Part shown: positions 1 to 6,094 of the stretch, one piece after another
Numbering within the stretch: position 1 is the first letter of the stretch
Layout: each line of letters starts with the position of its first letter
Assembly: GCA_947476515.1 (NCBI GenBank)
Contig: CANJQZ010000086.1
Location: 1-7,617, forward strand
Length of the DNA stretch: 7,617 nucleotides
Origin: Flavobacteriales bacterium
GTDB taxonomy: Bacteria > Bacteroidota > Bacteroidia > Flavobacteriales_D > Crocinitomicaceae
Direction of reading: 5' to 3'
Notes under the pieces: model-generated
Told to the model about the DNA's origin: nothing
Seen by the model: only the letters and a program-made list of their open reading frames with translations
Databases searched by the model: none
Translations under genes and position numbers: made by a program

Positions 1-54
1 GGGATCATTGTTGTCTAATTCTTTTGCAAAGGCAAAGGAGTCGTCGAAAAACAT
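1..54 (-). CDS. N-terminal fragment of a divergent gene, possibly kynureninase
   Basis: Reading the minus strand from an ATG at 54-52 gives 18 uninterrupted codons to the window edge, MFFDDSFAFAKELDNNDP. The pattern FAxxLDxxDP resembles the extreme N-terminus of bacterial kynureninases, the PLP enzymes that cleave kynurenine to anthranilate and alanine. This is recognition from a very short stretch, and none of the catalytic region is in the window. The ATG lies 48 nt from the hemL start in a divergent arrangement, and a minus-strand -7 element at 93-86 sits at a sensible distance upstream, which supports a real gene start. If the kynureninase reading is wrong, this is simply an unidentified divergent CDS. 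Confidence 0.45.
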   Translation of the reverse strand, partial: MFFDDSFAFAKELDNNDP

Positions 55-71
55 AAGCGCTTGAATTTTGT

Positions 72-79
72 TATTTTTG
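72..79 (+). promoter_or_regulatory. Putative -7 promoter element for the hemL operon
   Basis: TATTTTTG matches the Bacteroidota -7 consensus TAnnTTTG exactly and ends 23 nt before the hemL ATG, implying a short leader. No convincing -33 TTG was found at the usual 17-23 nt spacing, so the call rests on the -7 box and its position. It lies back to back with a minus-strand element at 86-93. Confidence 0.4.
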
Positions 80-85
80 TAAAAA

Positions 86-93
86 CAAAGATA
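86..93 (-). promoter_or_regulatory. Putative -7 promoter element for the divergent gene at 1-54
   Basis: On the minus strand this reads TATCTTTG, an exact TAnnTTTG match, about 31 nt upstream of the divergent ATG at 54. The nearest minus-strand TTG (111-109) is only 15 nt away, shorter than the usual -33/-7 spacing, so the upstream half is weak. Confidence 0.38.
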
Positions 94-102
94 AACAAGA
101 TA

Positions 103-1410
103 ATGAGTCAATTGAATAGAAGTAATTCGGAAAAGTTATTTGAGACCTCTAGCCGCTATTTCCCTGGTGGGGTAAACTCACCCGTTCGCGCATTTCGTTC
201 TGTGGGAGGGACTCCTATATTTATTAAAAAGGGTGATGGGTGCACTTTGTGGGATGAAGACGACAATCAATATATTGATTTTTGTTGTAGTTGGGGGCCT
301 TTAATTCTTGGTCACAATCACCCCAAGGTATTTTCGGGTATAGTTTCTACTTTAGAAAATGGAGCAAGTTTTGGTGCTCCTACTCGAAAAGAAAATGAGT
401 TAGCAGCATTAATTCTTGATAGAATAACTTTCATAGATAAGTTGCGATTTGTTTCTTCTGGCACTGAAGCCGTGATGTCTGCAATTCGATTGGCCAGAGG
501 GTTTACTGGAAAATCAAAAATAGTCAAATTTGATGGCTGTTACCATGGTCATGTAGATTCACTTTTAGTTAAAGCTGGCAGTGGATTAATTACTTTTGGA
601 ACATCTTCTAGTGCAGGAGTTCCTGAAGCATTAGCGCAAGAAACTATTGTTTTACCTTTAAATGATATCGAGCTTTTAACGCAATGCTTAGAACAAAATA
701 AAGCGGAAATCGCTTGTGTTATTATCGAGCCTGTACCAGCAAATAATGGGCTCATTTTGCAGGACAAAGTTTTTTTAGAGGCGCTTAGAGCTCTTTGTAC
801 AAAAAATGAAATTTTATTAATATTTGATGAGGTAATATCTGGTTTTAGAGTTGCCTTTGGCGGCGCCTCGTTGCTTTATGGAATTCATCCCGACATAGTA
901 ACTTATGGTAAGATTATTGGGGGTGGGCTTCCCGTTGGAGCCTATGGAGCAAAAAAAGAAATAATGTCTTTTATCTCTCCTGATGGACCTGTTTATCAAG
1001 CAGGGACACTTTCTGGGAATCCCGTTGCAATGGCAGCTGGCATTGCACAATTAACCGAATGCTCAGCTCCAGGATTTTATGAAGGTCTTGCAGATAAAAC
1101 AAGAACATTTGTATCAACCATTAATAAACACGCTTCAGAAAATCAATATCCATTTGAGATTGTGTCTATTGGTTCTATATTTTGGCTCTCGTTTGATGGT
1201 AAAAAAAGAATAATTGCAGCATCTGATATTAATCCCGACATGCATAATTTTAATCTATTGCATCTTGCCTTACTTGAAAAAGGAGTGTATTTAGGTCCAA
1301 GTGGATACGAGGTTGGTTTCATTTCTTCTGCCCACGATGAAAACACACTTACTATTGCTGCAATTGCTTTTTGTGAGGCGCTTGATGCCATTTTTAATAT
1401 TAAAAAATGA
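103..1410 (+). CDS. hemL: Glutamate-1-semialdehyde 2,1-aminomutase
   Basis: This cytosolic PLP enzyme converts glutamate-1-semialdehyde to 5-aminolevulinate, the last step of the C5 route into heme. The 435-aa product is close to the usual family length. Visible signatures are FPGGVNSPVRAF near the N-terminus, SWGPLILGH, SSGTEA (118-122) for cofactor phosphate binding, YHGH (147-150), the gating-loop region ending SSSAGVP (about 168-174), FDEV (241-244) and TYGKIIGGGLPVGAYG, whose lysine (about K270) should form the Schiff base. The ATG at 103 was chosen because homologues start close to the SEKLF motif. An in-frame TTG at 61 would add 14 unrelated residues and would translate across the putative -7 box. 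The stop codon overlaps the next gene's ATG by 4 nt (ATGA), so it heads a coupled operon. Confidence 0.96.
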   Translation: MSQLNRSNSEKLFETSSRYFPGGVNSPVRAFRSVGGTPIFIKKGDGCTLWDEDDNQYIDFCCSWGPLILGHNHPKVFSGIVSTLENGASFGAPTRKENELAALILDRITFIDKLRFVSSGTEAVMSAIRLARGFTGKSKIVKFDGCYHGHVDSLLVKAGSGLITFGTSSSAGVPEALAQETIVLPLNDIELLTQCLEQNKAEIACVIIEPVPANNGLILQDKVFLEALRALCTKNEILLIFDEVISGFRVAFGGASLLYGIHPDIVTYGKIIGGGLPVGAYGAKKEIMSFISPDGPVYQAGTLSGNPVAMAAGIAQLTECSAPGFYEGLADKTRTFVSTINKHASENQYPFEIVSIGSIFWLSFDGKKRIIAASDINPDMHNFNLLHLALLEKGVYLGPSGYEVGFISSAHDENTLTIAAIAFCEALDAIFNIKK

Positions 1411-2414
1411 TTTTAGTAACTGGCGCTAGTGGATTAGTTGGAAGTCATTTGCTTTGTAAATTGACTCAAGATGAAGCTATTGTCCGTGCTTTATATCGTT
1501 CTGAAAACAGAAAACAAGACACAAAGAAAATTTTTATTTTTTATTTTAAGGAAGAAGCGGAGTATTTTTTTAATAAAATAGAGTGGATAAAGGGGGATAT
1601 ACTTTCTCTAACAGATTTAGAGTTATTATTTCATAATATTACGCATGTTTATCATTGTGCAGCATTAGTTTCTTTTCATAAGATTGACTTTCATCGTTGC
1701 ATGCAAGTAAACAGAGCGGGCACGGCTAATATTGTTAATTTCTGTTTAAAACATAAGGTTGAAAAACTATGTTATGTAAGTTCAACAGCTGCATTATCCT
1801 ATAATTCAAACGGTTTAACAGATGAATCCTTTAAGTGGATTCCAGGACCTGAAGTTAGCGGGTATTCTATTTCAAAATTTGCCGCAGAAAAAGAAATTTG
1901 GAGAGGGATTGAAGAAGGATTGAAGGCTGTAATCATAAATCCATGTGTTATTCTTGGTCCAGGAAATTGGAAAGAAAGTTCTTTATCAATATTTAAATCT
2001 GCCTCTAAAGGTATAGGCTTTTATCCAAGTGGGTCTAATGCTATTGTAGATGTAAGAGATGTGGTATACTCCATGCACTATTTAATGAATGCTGAAATAT
2101 CAAGCAAGAAGTTTTTATGTACAGGTCCAAACATTGCCTTCAAAGAATTGCTGGAAGCCCTTGCGCTTCTGTTTAATAAAAAAGCTCCAAAAATTAAATC
2201 TCCGCGTTGGTTATCTTTAGTTGTAGCTTCTTTTTCCGAGTTAATAAATTTAATATTGCGAAAAAGGAACGGGTTAACGATAGAATCTGTATATTCAGCC
2301 TATAAGAATATCACCTATGATAATCGATTGATTTGCGAAACTACAGGGGTAAAATTTCATACTTTGACAGACACATTGGAACATGCAATCAAGGGAAAAA
2401 TAGAACAAAATTGA
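1407..2414 (+). CDS. NAD(P)-dependent epimerase/dehydratase, extended SDR family
   Basis: The 335-aa protein is a soluble extended short-chain dehydrogenase/reductase. The Rossmann nucleotide-binding motif TGASGLVG is at residues 5-12, followed by D64 in KGDIL, HCAA (83-86), the catalytic-region serines of VSST (124-127), the YxxxK pair Y153/K157, NPCVILGPG (178-186) and VDVRDV (214-219). The overall pattern resembles dihydroflavonol-reductase-like SDRs common in Bacteroidota. The substrate cannot be read from sequence. Its start overlaps the hemL stop by 4 nt, and the carotenoid gene follows after 1 nt, so it is co-translated with the pigment genes. A role in modifying a carotenoid end group or an isoprenoid alcohol is possible but only inferred from position. 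It could equally be a passenger with an unrelated sugar or sterol-like substrate. Confidence 0.88.
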   Translation: MILVTGASGLVGSHLLCKLTQDEAIVRALYRSENRKQDTKKIFIFYFKEEAEYFFNKIEWIKGDILSLTDLELLFHNITHVYHCAALVSFHKIDFHRCMQVNRAGTANIVNFCLKHKVEKLCYVSSTAALSYNSNGLTDESFKWIPGPEVSGYSISKFAAEKEIWRGIEEGLKAVIINPCVILGPGNWKESSLSIFKSASKGIGFYPSGSNAIVDVRDVVYSMHYLMNAEISSKKFLCTGPNIAFKELLEALALLFNKKAPKIKSPRWLSLVVASFSELINLILRKRNGLTIESVYSAYKNITYDNRLICETTGVKFHTLTDTLEHAIKGKIEQN

Positions 2415-2415
2415 G

Positions 2416-3054
2416 ATGAAATTTCAAAAAATAAATAGGGAGCACATTGTAATAATCATTCTGATTATTTTATACAGTGTTGGGTTGTTTGGTATTTTAT
2501 CTCCAACATGGAAATCCATTATTTTACCCTTGTCATCGATTAATTTGACGATTTCCTTTCTCGCAATACTTTTTACTATTGAACCACCAAGAGGAAGGGT
2601 AATTAAATTTTTATTTATTGCTTTTTTAATGGGGTGGCTTTCTGAATGGGTAGGTGTAAATACAGGCTATCTTTTTGGAGTTTATCATTATGATCTAAAT
2701 TTAGGAACTAAAATAATGGGTGTTCCTTTAGTTATTGGATTGAATTGGGCAACTTTAGCTGTAGGCGCTTCCTATTGGGCTTCTAGATTTTCAAAGCAAC
2801 GGTTCTTAAGAATATTACTTGCTACCTTAATCATGGTGTTTTTTGATATATTGATGGAGCCGGTTGCAATTGAAAATGGATATTGGTCTTGGGCGAACAA
2901 TCAAATACCATTTTTTAATTATGTTTCTTGGTTTTTTGTATCCTTGTTATTACAAGTGTTATATTTTTACTGGATAAAAGAGCCAATGAACAAAGTAGTA
3001 GGAATCTTGTTTATATTAATGAGTTTATTTTTTATTATTTTAAATTTATTTTAA
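2416..3054 (+). CDS. CruF-like carotenoid biosynthesis membrane protein (DUF422 family)
   Basis: This 212-aa protein is strongly hydrophobic, with about six or seven membrane segments (roughly 11-28, 36-55, 63-77, 103-121, 131-150, 169-187, 194-211). Family-type motifs are E77-W-x-G followed by NTGYLFGVYHY (82-92), GVPLVIGLNW (102-111), D144-x3-EPVA (148-151) and GYWSW (155-159). These acidic residues facing the membrane are typical of the DUF422/CruF group. Characterised members hydrate the psi end of acyclic or monocyclic carotenoids, giving a tertiary 1'-OH (2'',3'' in bacterioruberin). It starts 1 nt after the SDR stop, and its stop overlaps the crtZ ATG as TAATG, placing it in the pigment operon. 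Hydratase activity is inferred from family and context, because many DUF422 proteins are untested. Confidence 0.85.
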   Translation: MKFQKINREHIVIIILIILYSVGLFGILSPTWKSIILPLSSINLTISFLAILFTIEPPRGRVIKFLFIAFLMGWLSEWVGVNTGYLFGVYHYDLNLGTKIMGVPLVIGLNWATLAVGASYWASRFSKQRFLRILLATLIMVFFDILMEPVAIENGYWSWANNQIPFFNYVSWFFVSLLLQVLYFYWIKEPMNKVVGILFILMSLFFIILNLF

Positions 3055-3533
3055 TGTTTTGGATTGGGCCATTAATTTTAATTTCAACTTTTTTCTTCAT
3101 GGAATTTGTTGCATGGTTTACCCATAAATTTATTATGCATGGAATAATGTGGTATTTCCATAAAGATCACCACCAAGCTGAGCCCGGTTTTTTTGAAAGA
3201 AATGATGTTTTCTTGCTCATATTTGCTATACCTTCTTGGTTGTGTATTATGTTAGGGATGATGGCTAAAAATTATGAAGTGGTTTGGATAGGTTTTGGAA
3301 TTGCTTGTTATGGAGCTTCTTATTTTTTAGTACATGATGTTTTCATTCACAGGCGTTTTAATTGGTTAAAAAATATTGATCATCCTTATTTTTACGCCAT
3401 TAGAAGAGCCCATAAAATTCACCATAAAAACATCGGAAAAGAAAAAAGCGAATGTTTCGGAATGCTTATTGTCCCGAGAAAATTTTATCGAGAGGCACGC
3501 ACCGCTTTTTTAAGAAATATCCAAAGCAAATGA
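3054..3533 (+). CDS. crtZ: Beta-carotene 3-hydroxylase
   Basis: This integral-membrane di-iron hydroxylase adds 3-OH groups to beta rings, converting beta-carotene to beta-cryptoxanthin and zeaxanthin. The 159-aa product carries the full set of ten family histidines: HKFIMH (24-29), HKDHH (36-40), HDVFIH (94-99) and HKIHH (120-124). Hydrophobic stretches at about 5-22, 52-70 and 76-92 fit the family. The start at 3054 sits in the overlapping TAATG with the upstream stop. The same frame is open further upstream, to 2928, but that would run 126 nt into the preceding gene and add residues with no family resemblance. The last codons overlap the cyclase start by 4 nt (ATGA). Length and motifs separate it from the larger fatty-acid and sterol hydroxylase relatives. 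Confidence 0.95.
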   Translation: MFWIGPLILISTFFFMEFVAWFTHKFIMHGIMWYFHKDHHQAEPGFFERNDVFLLIFAIPSWLCIMLGMMAKNYEVVWIGFGIACYGASYFLVHDVFIHRRFNWLKNIDHPYFYAIRRAHKIHHKNIGKEKSECFGMLIVPRKFYREARTAFLRNIQSK

Positions 3534-4213
3534 GTTTATATGCCGTCTTAATTATCGGAGTTTTTATTGGGCCACTCGCTTTAAGCTTTGATAAAAAGGT
3601 GGCATTCTATAAAGAAATTCGTTTTTTAATTTTAGGCTTGATTATAACAGGGGCTATTTTTTTAATTTGGGATGAATATTTTACTATAAAAGAAATTTGG
3701 GGGTTTAACCCTTTATATTTATTAGGCATTTATTTAGGGCACCTTCCACTTGAGGAAGTGTTGTTTTTTATAATAGTTCCTTATAACTGTGTTTTTGTAC
3801 ACCAAGTATTAAAAGCATATTTTCCAAATATTAATCTAAAAAATATTTCAGAGATCTTTTTATTAAGCATTTTGATAAGCGCTTTGGCTCTTGCATTATT
3901 TAATTTTGATAATTGGTATACCTTATCTACTTGTTGCTTAGCATTTATTTTGTCGTTGACTGCTATCTTGTTGAAGCCAACATGGTTAGAGAATTTTTCT
4001 TTTACTTTTCTGGTTTGTTTGATCCCGTTTTTATTTGTTAATGGAATTTTAACAGGAGCAGCAACAAGTCAGCCAATTGTTTGGTACTCGGAATCTCATA
4101 TTTTAGGTTGGCGTATTCTTACCATTCCTCTAGAGGATATCTATTATAATTTTTCCCTTTTAATTTTAGTTATTGCATTTTTCGAATGGCAAAAAGGAAA
4201 ATCACTTTCCTAA
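3530..4213 (+). CDS. Lycopene beta-cyclase, fused CrtYc-CrtYd type
   Basis: This 227-aa, highly hydrophobic protein with about seven membrane segments belongs to the lycopene cyclase domain family, which is related to the heterodimeric CrtYc/CrtYd enzymes and the cyclase half of fungal bifunctional proteins. It forms beta-ionone rings on lycopene or a monocyclic intermediate without net redox change. The first half holds ALSFDKKVAFYK (17-28), WD (47-48), WGFNP (57-61) and PLEE (73-76). The second half holds a matching PLED (200-203). In both copies an L-G pair precedes the proline by seven residues, showing an internal duplication. The start at 3530 (ATGA overlap with crtZ) replaces a longer open frame beginning at 3452 inside crtZ. 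The 3' end overlaps rfaE2 on the other strand by 12 nt. Confidence 0.92.
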   Translation: MSLYAVLIIGVFIGPLALSFDKKVAFYKEIRFLILGLIITGAIFLIWDEYFTIKEIWGFNPLYLLGIYLGHLPLEEVLFFIIVPYNCVFVHQVLKAYFPNINLKNISEIFLLSILISALALALFNFDNWYTLSTCCLAFILSLTAILLKPTWLENFSFTFLVCLIPFLFVNGILTGAATSQPIVWYSESHILGWRILTIPLEDIYYNFSLLILVIAFFEWQKGKSLS

Positions 4214-4220
4214 GATTGCC
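4188..4220 (-). terminator. Hairpin over the convergent stop codons, possible weak terminator
   Basis: An inverted repeat is centred on the tail-to-tail overlap. The inner stem is AGGAAA (4195-4200) with TTTCCT (4206-4211) around a 5-nt loop, and the outer stem is GGCAA (4188-4192) with TTGCC (4216-4220) across a 2/4-nt internal loop. On the minus strand the inner hairpin runs into TTTT (4194-4191), which resembles a weak intrinsic terminator for the panC-panD-rfaE2 unit. The plus strand has no T-run after it. The stem is AT-rich and lies inside coding sequence, so function is uncertain. Confidence 0.3.
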
Positions 4221-4711
4221 GTTGTAGAATGACCAGGAACCAAGTCAATAGTGACGACTTTGCCTCCAGATTTTTTAATAAGTGTTGATCCAACAATGAA
4301 TTTTGGATTTTCTGGATTTACTTCCATGGCATCATAATCCCCACCTTTTACAAGAATATCTGGAAGTATTGATTCAATACAATGAATAGGAGTGGACTCA
4401 TTAAACAAAATTACGCCGTCAACACAGCTTAATCCTGCAACAACTAATTGTCTGTCTACTTGATTATGAATGGGCCTATTAGGAGCTTTATTTAATAGTT
4501 TTACAGAGTTGTCGGTGTTTAGAGCAACTATTAATTTGTTGCCAAGACTTGCGGCTTTAGATAAATAAGTAACATGTCCTAAGTGTAATATATCAAAACA
4601 ACCATTGGTAAAAACAATTTTATCCCCCTTATTTTTCCATGATTGGGTTTTAATAATCGCCTCATCAAGAGATAAAACTTTATCATTTAAAATCTTCCAA
4701 TGGTCGCTCAT
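4202..4711 (-). CDS. rfaE2: D-glycero-beta-D-manno-heptose 1-phosphate adenylyltransferase (stand-alone)
   Basis: This 169-aa cytosolic nucleotidyltransferase would join ATP and heptose-1-phosphate to form ADP-heptose for lipopolysaccharide or other surface glycans. It has the cytidylyltransferase-fold signature TNGCFDILHLGH (35-46), with the HxGH nucleotide-binding motif at 43-46. It also has the family-typical VKGGDY (121-126) and a C-terminal GHSTTAI (160-166). The kinase half found in fused HldE proteins is absent, as usual where RfaE1 and RfaE2 are separate. It lies 48 nt downstream of panD on the same strand and overlaps the 3' end of the lycopene cyclase by 12 nt. A glycerol-3-phosphate cytidylyltransferase or FAD-synthetase-like relative is less likely, given the GHSTT ending and the length. 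Confidence 0.9.
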   Translation of the reverse strand: MSDHWKILNDKVLSLDEAIIKTQSWKNKGDKIVFTNGCFDILHLGHVTYLSKAASLGNKLIVALNTDNSVKLLNKAPNRPIHNQVDRQLVVAGLSCVDGVILFNESTPIHCIESILPDILVKGGDYDAMEVNPENPKFIVGSTLIKKSGGKVVTIDLVPGHSTTAILGK

Positions 4712-4759
4712 GTTTTTTTATTAAAGATAGCCATTAAGTAGTAGAAAGATAGAATTTTT

Positions 4760-5110
4760 TTAATCCAATAGGTTTGTTGTCTCATTTGGAAATACAAGTG
4801 ATGGTTTAAAAGATTTTGCTTCTTCAAAGTCCATACTTGCATAGGAGATGATTATAATAACATCATTGATTGCTACCCTTCTGGCAGCTGGACCATTTAG
4901 ACAAATGTTTCCACTATTCGCCGCTCCTTTTATTACATATGTTTCAAAGCGTTCACCATTATTAATATTAACTATTTGAACTTTCTCGCCCTCAATAATG
5001 TTGGACGCATTCATGAGTGTTTCATCTATTGTGATACTACCAATATAGTTTAAGTCTGCTTGAGTAACGCGAACTCTATGAATCTTAGATTTCAATATCT
5101 GGATGTGCAT
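4760..5110 (-). CDS. panD: Aspartate 1-decarboxylase proenzyme
   Basis: This pyruvoyl-dependent enzyme decarboxylates aspartate to beta-alanine, the substrate of the neighbouring PanC. At 116 aa it is of normal length. The self-cleavage site is intact: YIGS places Gly24-Ser25 exactly where the well-studied enzymes are cut, with Ser25 becoming the pyruvoyl group. Other expected residues are K9 in KSKIHRV, R54 and Y58 in ERFETY, and NGPAAR (71-76). It follows panC after 39 nt on the same strand. An exact TAnnTTTG box lies in that gap, so it may be expressed both from the panC promoter and from its own. rfaE2 follows after 48 nt. Confidence 0.96.
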   Translation of the reverse strand: MHIQILKSKIHRVRVTQADLNYIGSITIDETLMNASNIIEGEKVQIVNINNGERFETYVIKGAANSGNICLNGPAARRVAINDVIIIISYASMDFEEAKSFKPSLVFPNETTNLLD

Positions 5111-5130
5111 ATACTTATTTTAATATGCCG

Positions 5131-5138
5131 CAAAATTA
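5131..5138 (-). promoter_or_regulatory. Possible internal -7 promoter element before panD
   Basis: On the minus strand this reads TAATTTTG, an exact TAnnTTTG match, in the 39-nt gap between the panC stop and the panD ATG, about 20 nt before the start. No TTG was seen at a suitable -33 distance. It may drive panD-rfaE2 independently of panC, or it may be a chance match in AT-rich DNA. Confidence 0.28.
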
Positions 5139-5149
5139 AGGGAAATGTA

Positions 5150-5995
5150 TTAATTAAGCACTAAATTATCAATCAATCGTACCTTTCCGCAGAAAGCAGC
5201 AATACAACAAACGCAATCTTCCTCCCAATCTATAACAGGAGAAAGGTTGGACGCATTAACAATTTCTAGATATTCCAAAGATAGTTCCCCTTCATTAAAA
5301 AAGTCTGTTGCTAATTTTTGTAGCGTAATAATCGAATATTTATCTTTCTTCTCTTGAACAAAACAAAGGGTTTTCCAAATAATTTCAGCAGCCTTAATTT
5401 CTTGTTCACTGAGTAATAGATTTCTACTACTCATAGCAAGCCCATTGAGCTCGCGTTTTGTTGAACAGGCAACAATTTCAATAGGTAATTCTAGCGCCTT
5501 CACAAGCTTTTTAACTACTAAAACTTGCTGATAGTCTTTTTGCCCGAAAAAAGCCTTTTGAGGTTGCACTATATTAAATAAAATTTCTACTACTTGCGCT
5601 ACCCCGTCGAAATGCCCTGGCCGAAATTTACCTTCAAGGCGTTCACAAATAGAATTGAAATCTATCTTAGTTGGAAGAACATTATTTTGATATATTTCAC
5701 TTACTTCTGGCGCAAAAATTATGACATTAGTAAAATTCTTTAGCAGTAAAAGATCAGCCTCTAATGTTTTGGGATACTGCGCTAAATCATCCGCTTTATT
5801 AAATTGAGTTGGATTAACAAAAATGCTTACTACAACTACATCACAAGTCATCACTGCCTCCTGAATAAGGGAAATATGTCCTGCATGCAGCGCCCCCATT
5901 GTTGGAACAAAACCAATTGATTTATTAGCAATACGCCAACTTAAGAGCGCTGTATTAAGATCGTTTCTGCTGGCTACAATTGTTGGAGGTATCAT
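5150..5995 (-). CDS. panC: Pantothenate synthetase (pantoate--beta-alanine ligase)
   Basis: PanC condenses pantoate and beta-alanine with ATP, through a pantoyl-adenylate, to make pantothenate for CoA. The 281-aa product has the family length. Motifs seen are VPTMGALHAGH (30-40) with the HxGH ATP site at 37-40, VNPTQF (60-65), EGKFRPGHFDGV (121-132), FGQKDYQQ (150-157), NGLAMSSRN (184-192, the KMSKS-equivalent loop) and a terminal VRLIDN. All the main active-site segments look intact. It is the first gene of the panC-panD-rfaE2 unit and is divergent from the glycogen-synthase-like gene across a 99-nt gap, with a well-placed -7 box at 6026-6019. Adjacent panC and panD make consecutive use of beta-alanine obvious. 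panB is not in the window. Confidence 0.97.
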   Translation of the reverse strand: MIPPTIVASRNDLNTALLSWRIANKSIGFVPTMGALHAGHISLIQEAVMTCDVVVVSIFVNPTQFNKADDLAQYPKTLEADLLLLKNFTNVIIFAPEVSEIYQNNVLPTKIDFNSICERLEGKFRPGHFDGVAQVVEILFNIVQPQKAFFGQKDYQQVLVVKKLVKALELPIEIVACSTKRELNGLAMSSRNLLLSEQEIKAAEIIWKTLCFVQEKKDKYSIITLQKLATDFFNEGELSLEYLEIVNASNLSPVIDWEEDCVCCIAAFCGKVRLIDNLVLN

Positions 5996-6018
5996 TCAGT
6001 CTTCTTCTTTTGAGGGAA

Positions 6019-6026
6019 CAAAGCTA
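6019..6026 (-). promoter_or_regulatory. Putative -7 promoter element for panC
   Basis: On the minus strand this reads TAGCTTTG, an exact TAnnTTTG match, 23 nt upstream of the panC ATG. The expected -33 region is A-rich with no TTG, so only the downstream box is supported. It shares the 99-nt divergent gap with the plus-strand element at 6058-6065. Confidence 0.4.
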
Positions 6027-6057
6027 TTTGTTTTTATGAAAGTACGTTATTTTTCCG

Positions 6058-6065
6058 TAAATTTG
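6058..6065 (+). promoter_or_regulatory. Putative -7 promoter element for the glycogen-synthase-like gene and lipoprotein
   Basis: TAAATTTG is an exact TAnnTTTG match ending 29 nt before the ATG at 6095. A TTTG at 6027-6030 lies upstream, but with a 27-nt spacer, longer than the usual 17-23 nt. The box would serve the two-gene plus-strand unit. Confidence 0.42.
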
Positions 6066-6094
6066 CCTTTACTACTATGTAAGTTAACTGTTCA

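Noticed and set aside
61..102. In-frame TTG extension of hemL adding 14 residues
   Set aside because: The added residues resemble no HemL N-terminus and would be translated across the putative -7 box; ATG 103 fits the family.
318..1391. Four minus-strand open frames of 69-82 codons inside hemL
   Set aside because: They are antisense to a fully conserved gene, show no recognisable protein signature and have no promoter or spacing support.
2928..3053. Upstream extension of crtZ by 42 codons
   Set aside because: It lies entirely inside the CruF-like gene in another frame. The TAATG junction at 3052-3056 gives a standard start and a family-length protein.
3452..3529. Upstream extension of the lycopene cyclase by 26 codons
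   Set aside because: It overlaps the conserved C-terminus of crtZ. The ATGA junction at 3530 matches the usual cyclase N-terminus and the coupling seen elsewhere in the operon.
4712..4759. TATCTTTA/TATCTTTC sequences before rfaE2 considered as promoter boxes
   Set aside because: Both miss the final G of TAnnTTTG and the gap is highly AT-rich, so support is too weak to list.
5150..5995. NGLAMSSRN in PanC in place of the DGLAxSSRN seen in some bacteria, considered as active-site loss
   Set aside because: Asn at this position is, to my recollection, common in Bacteroidota PanC, and all other motifs are intact.
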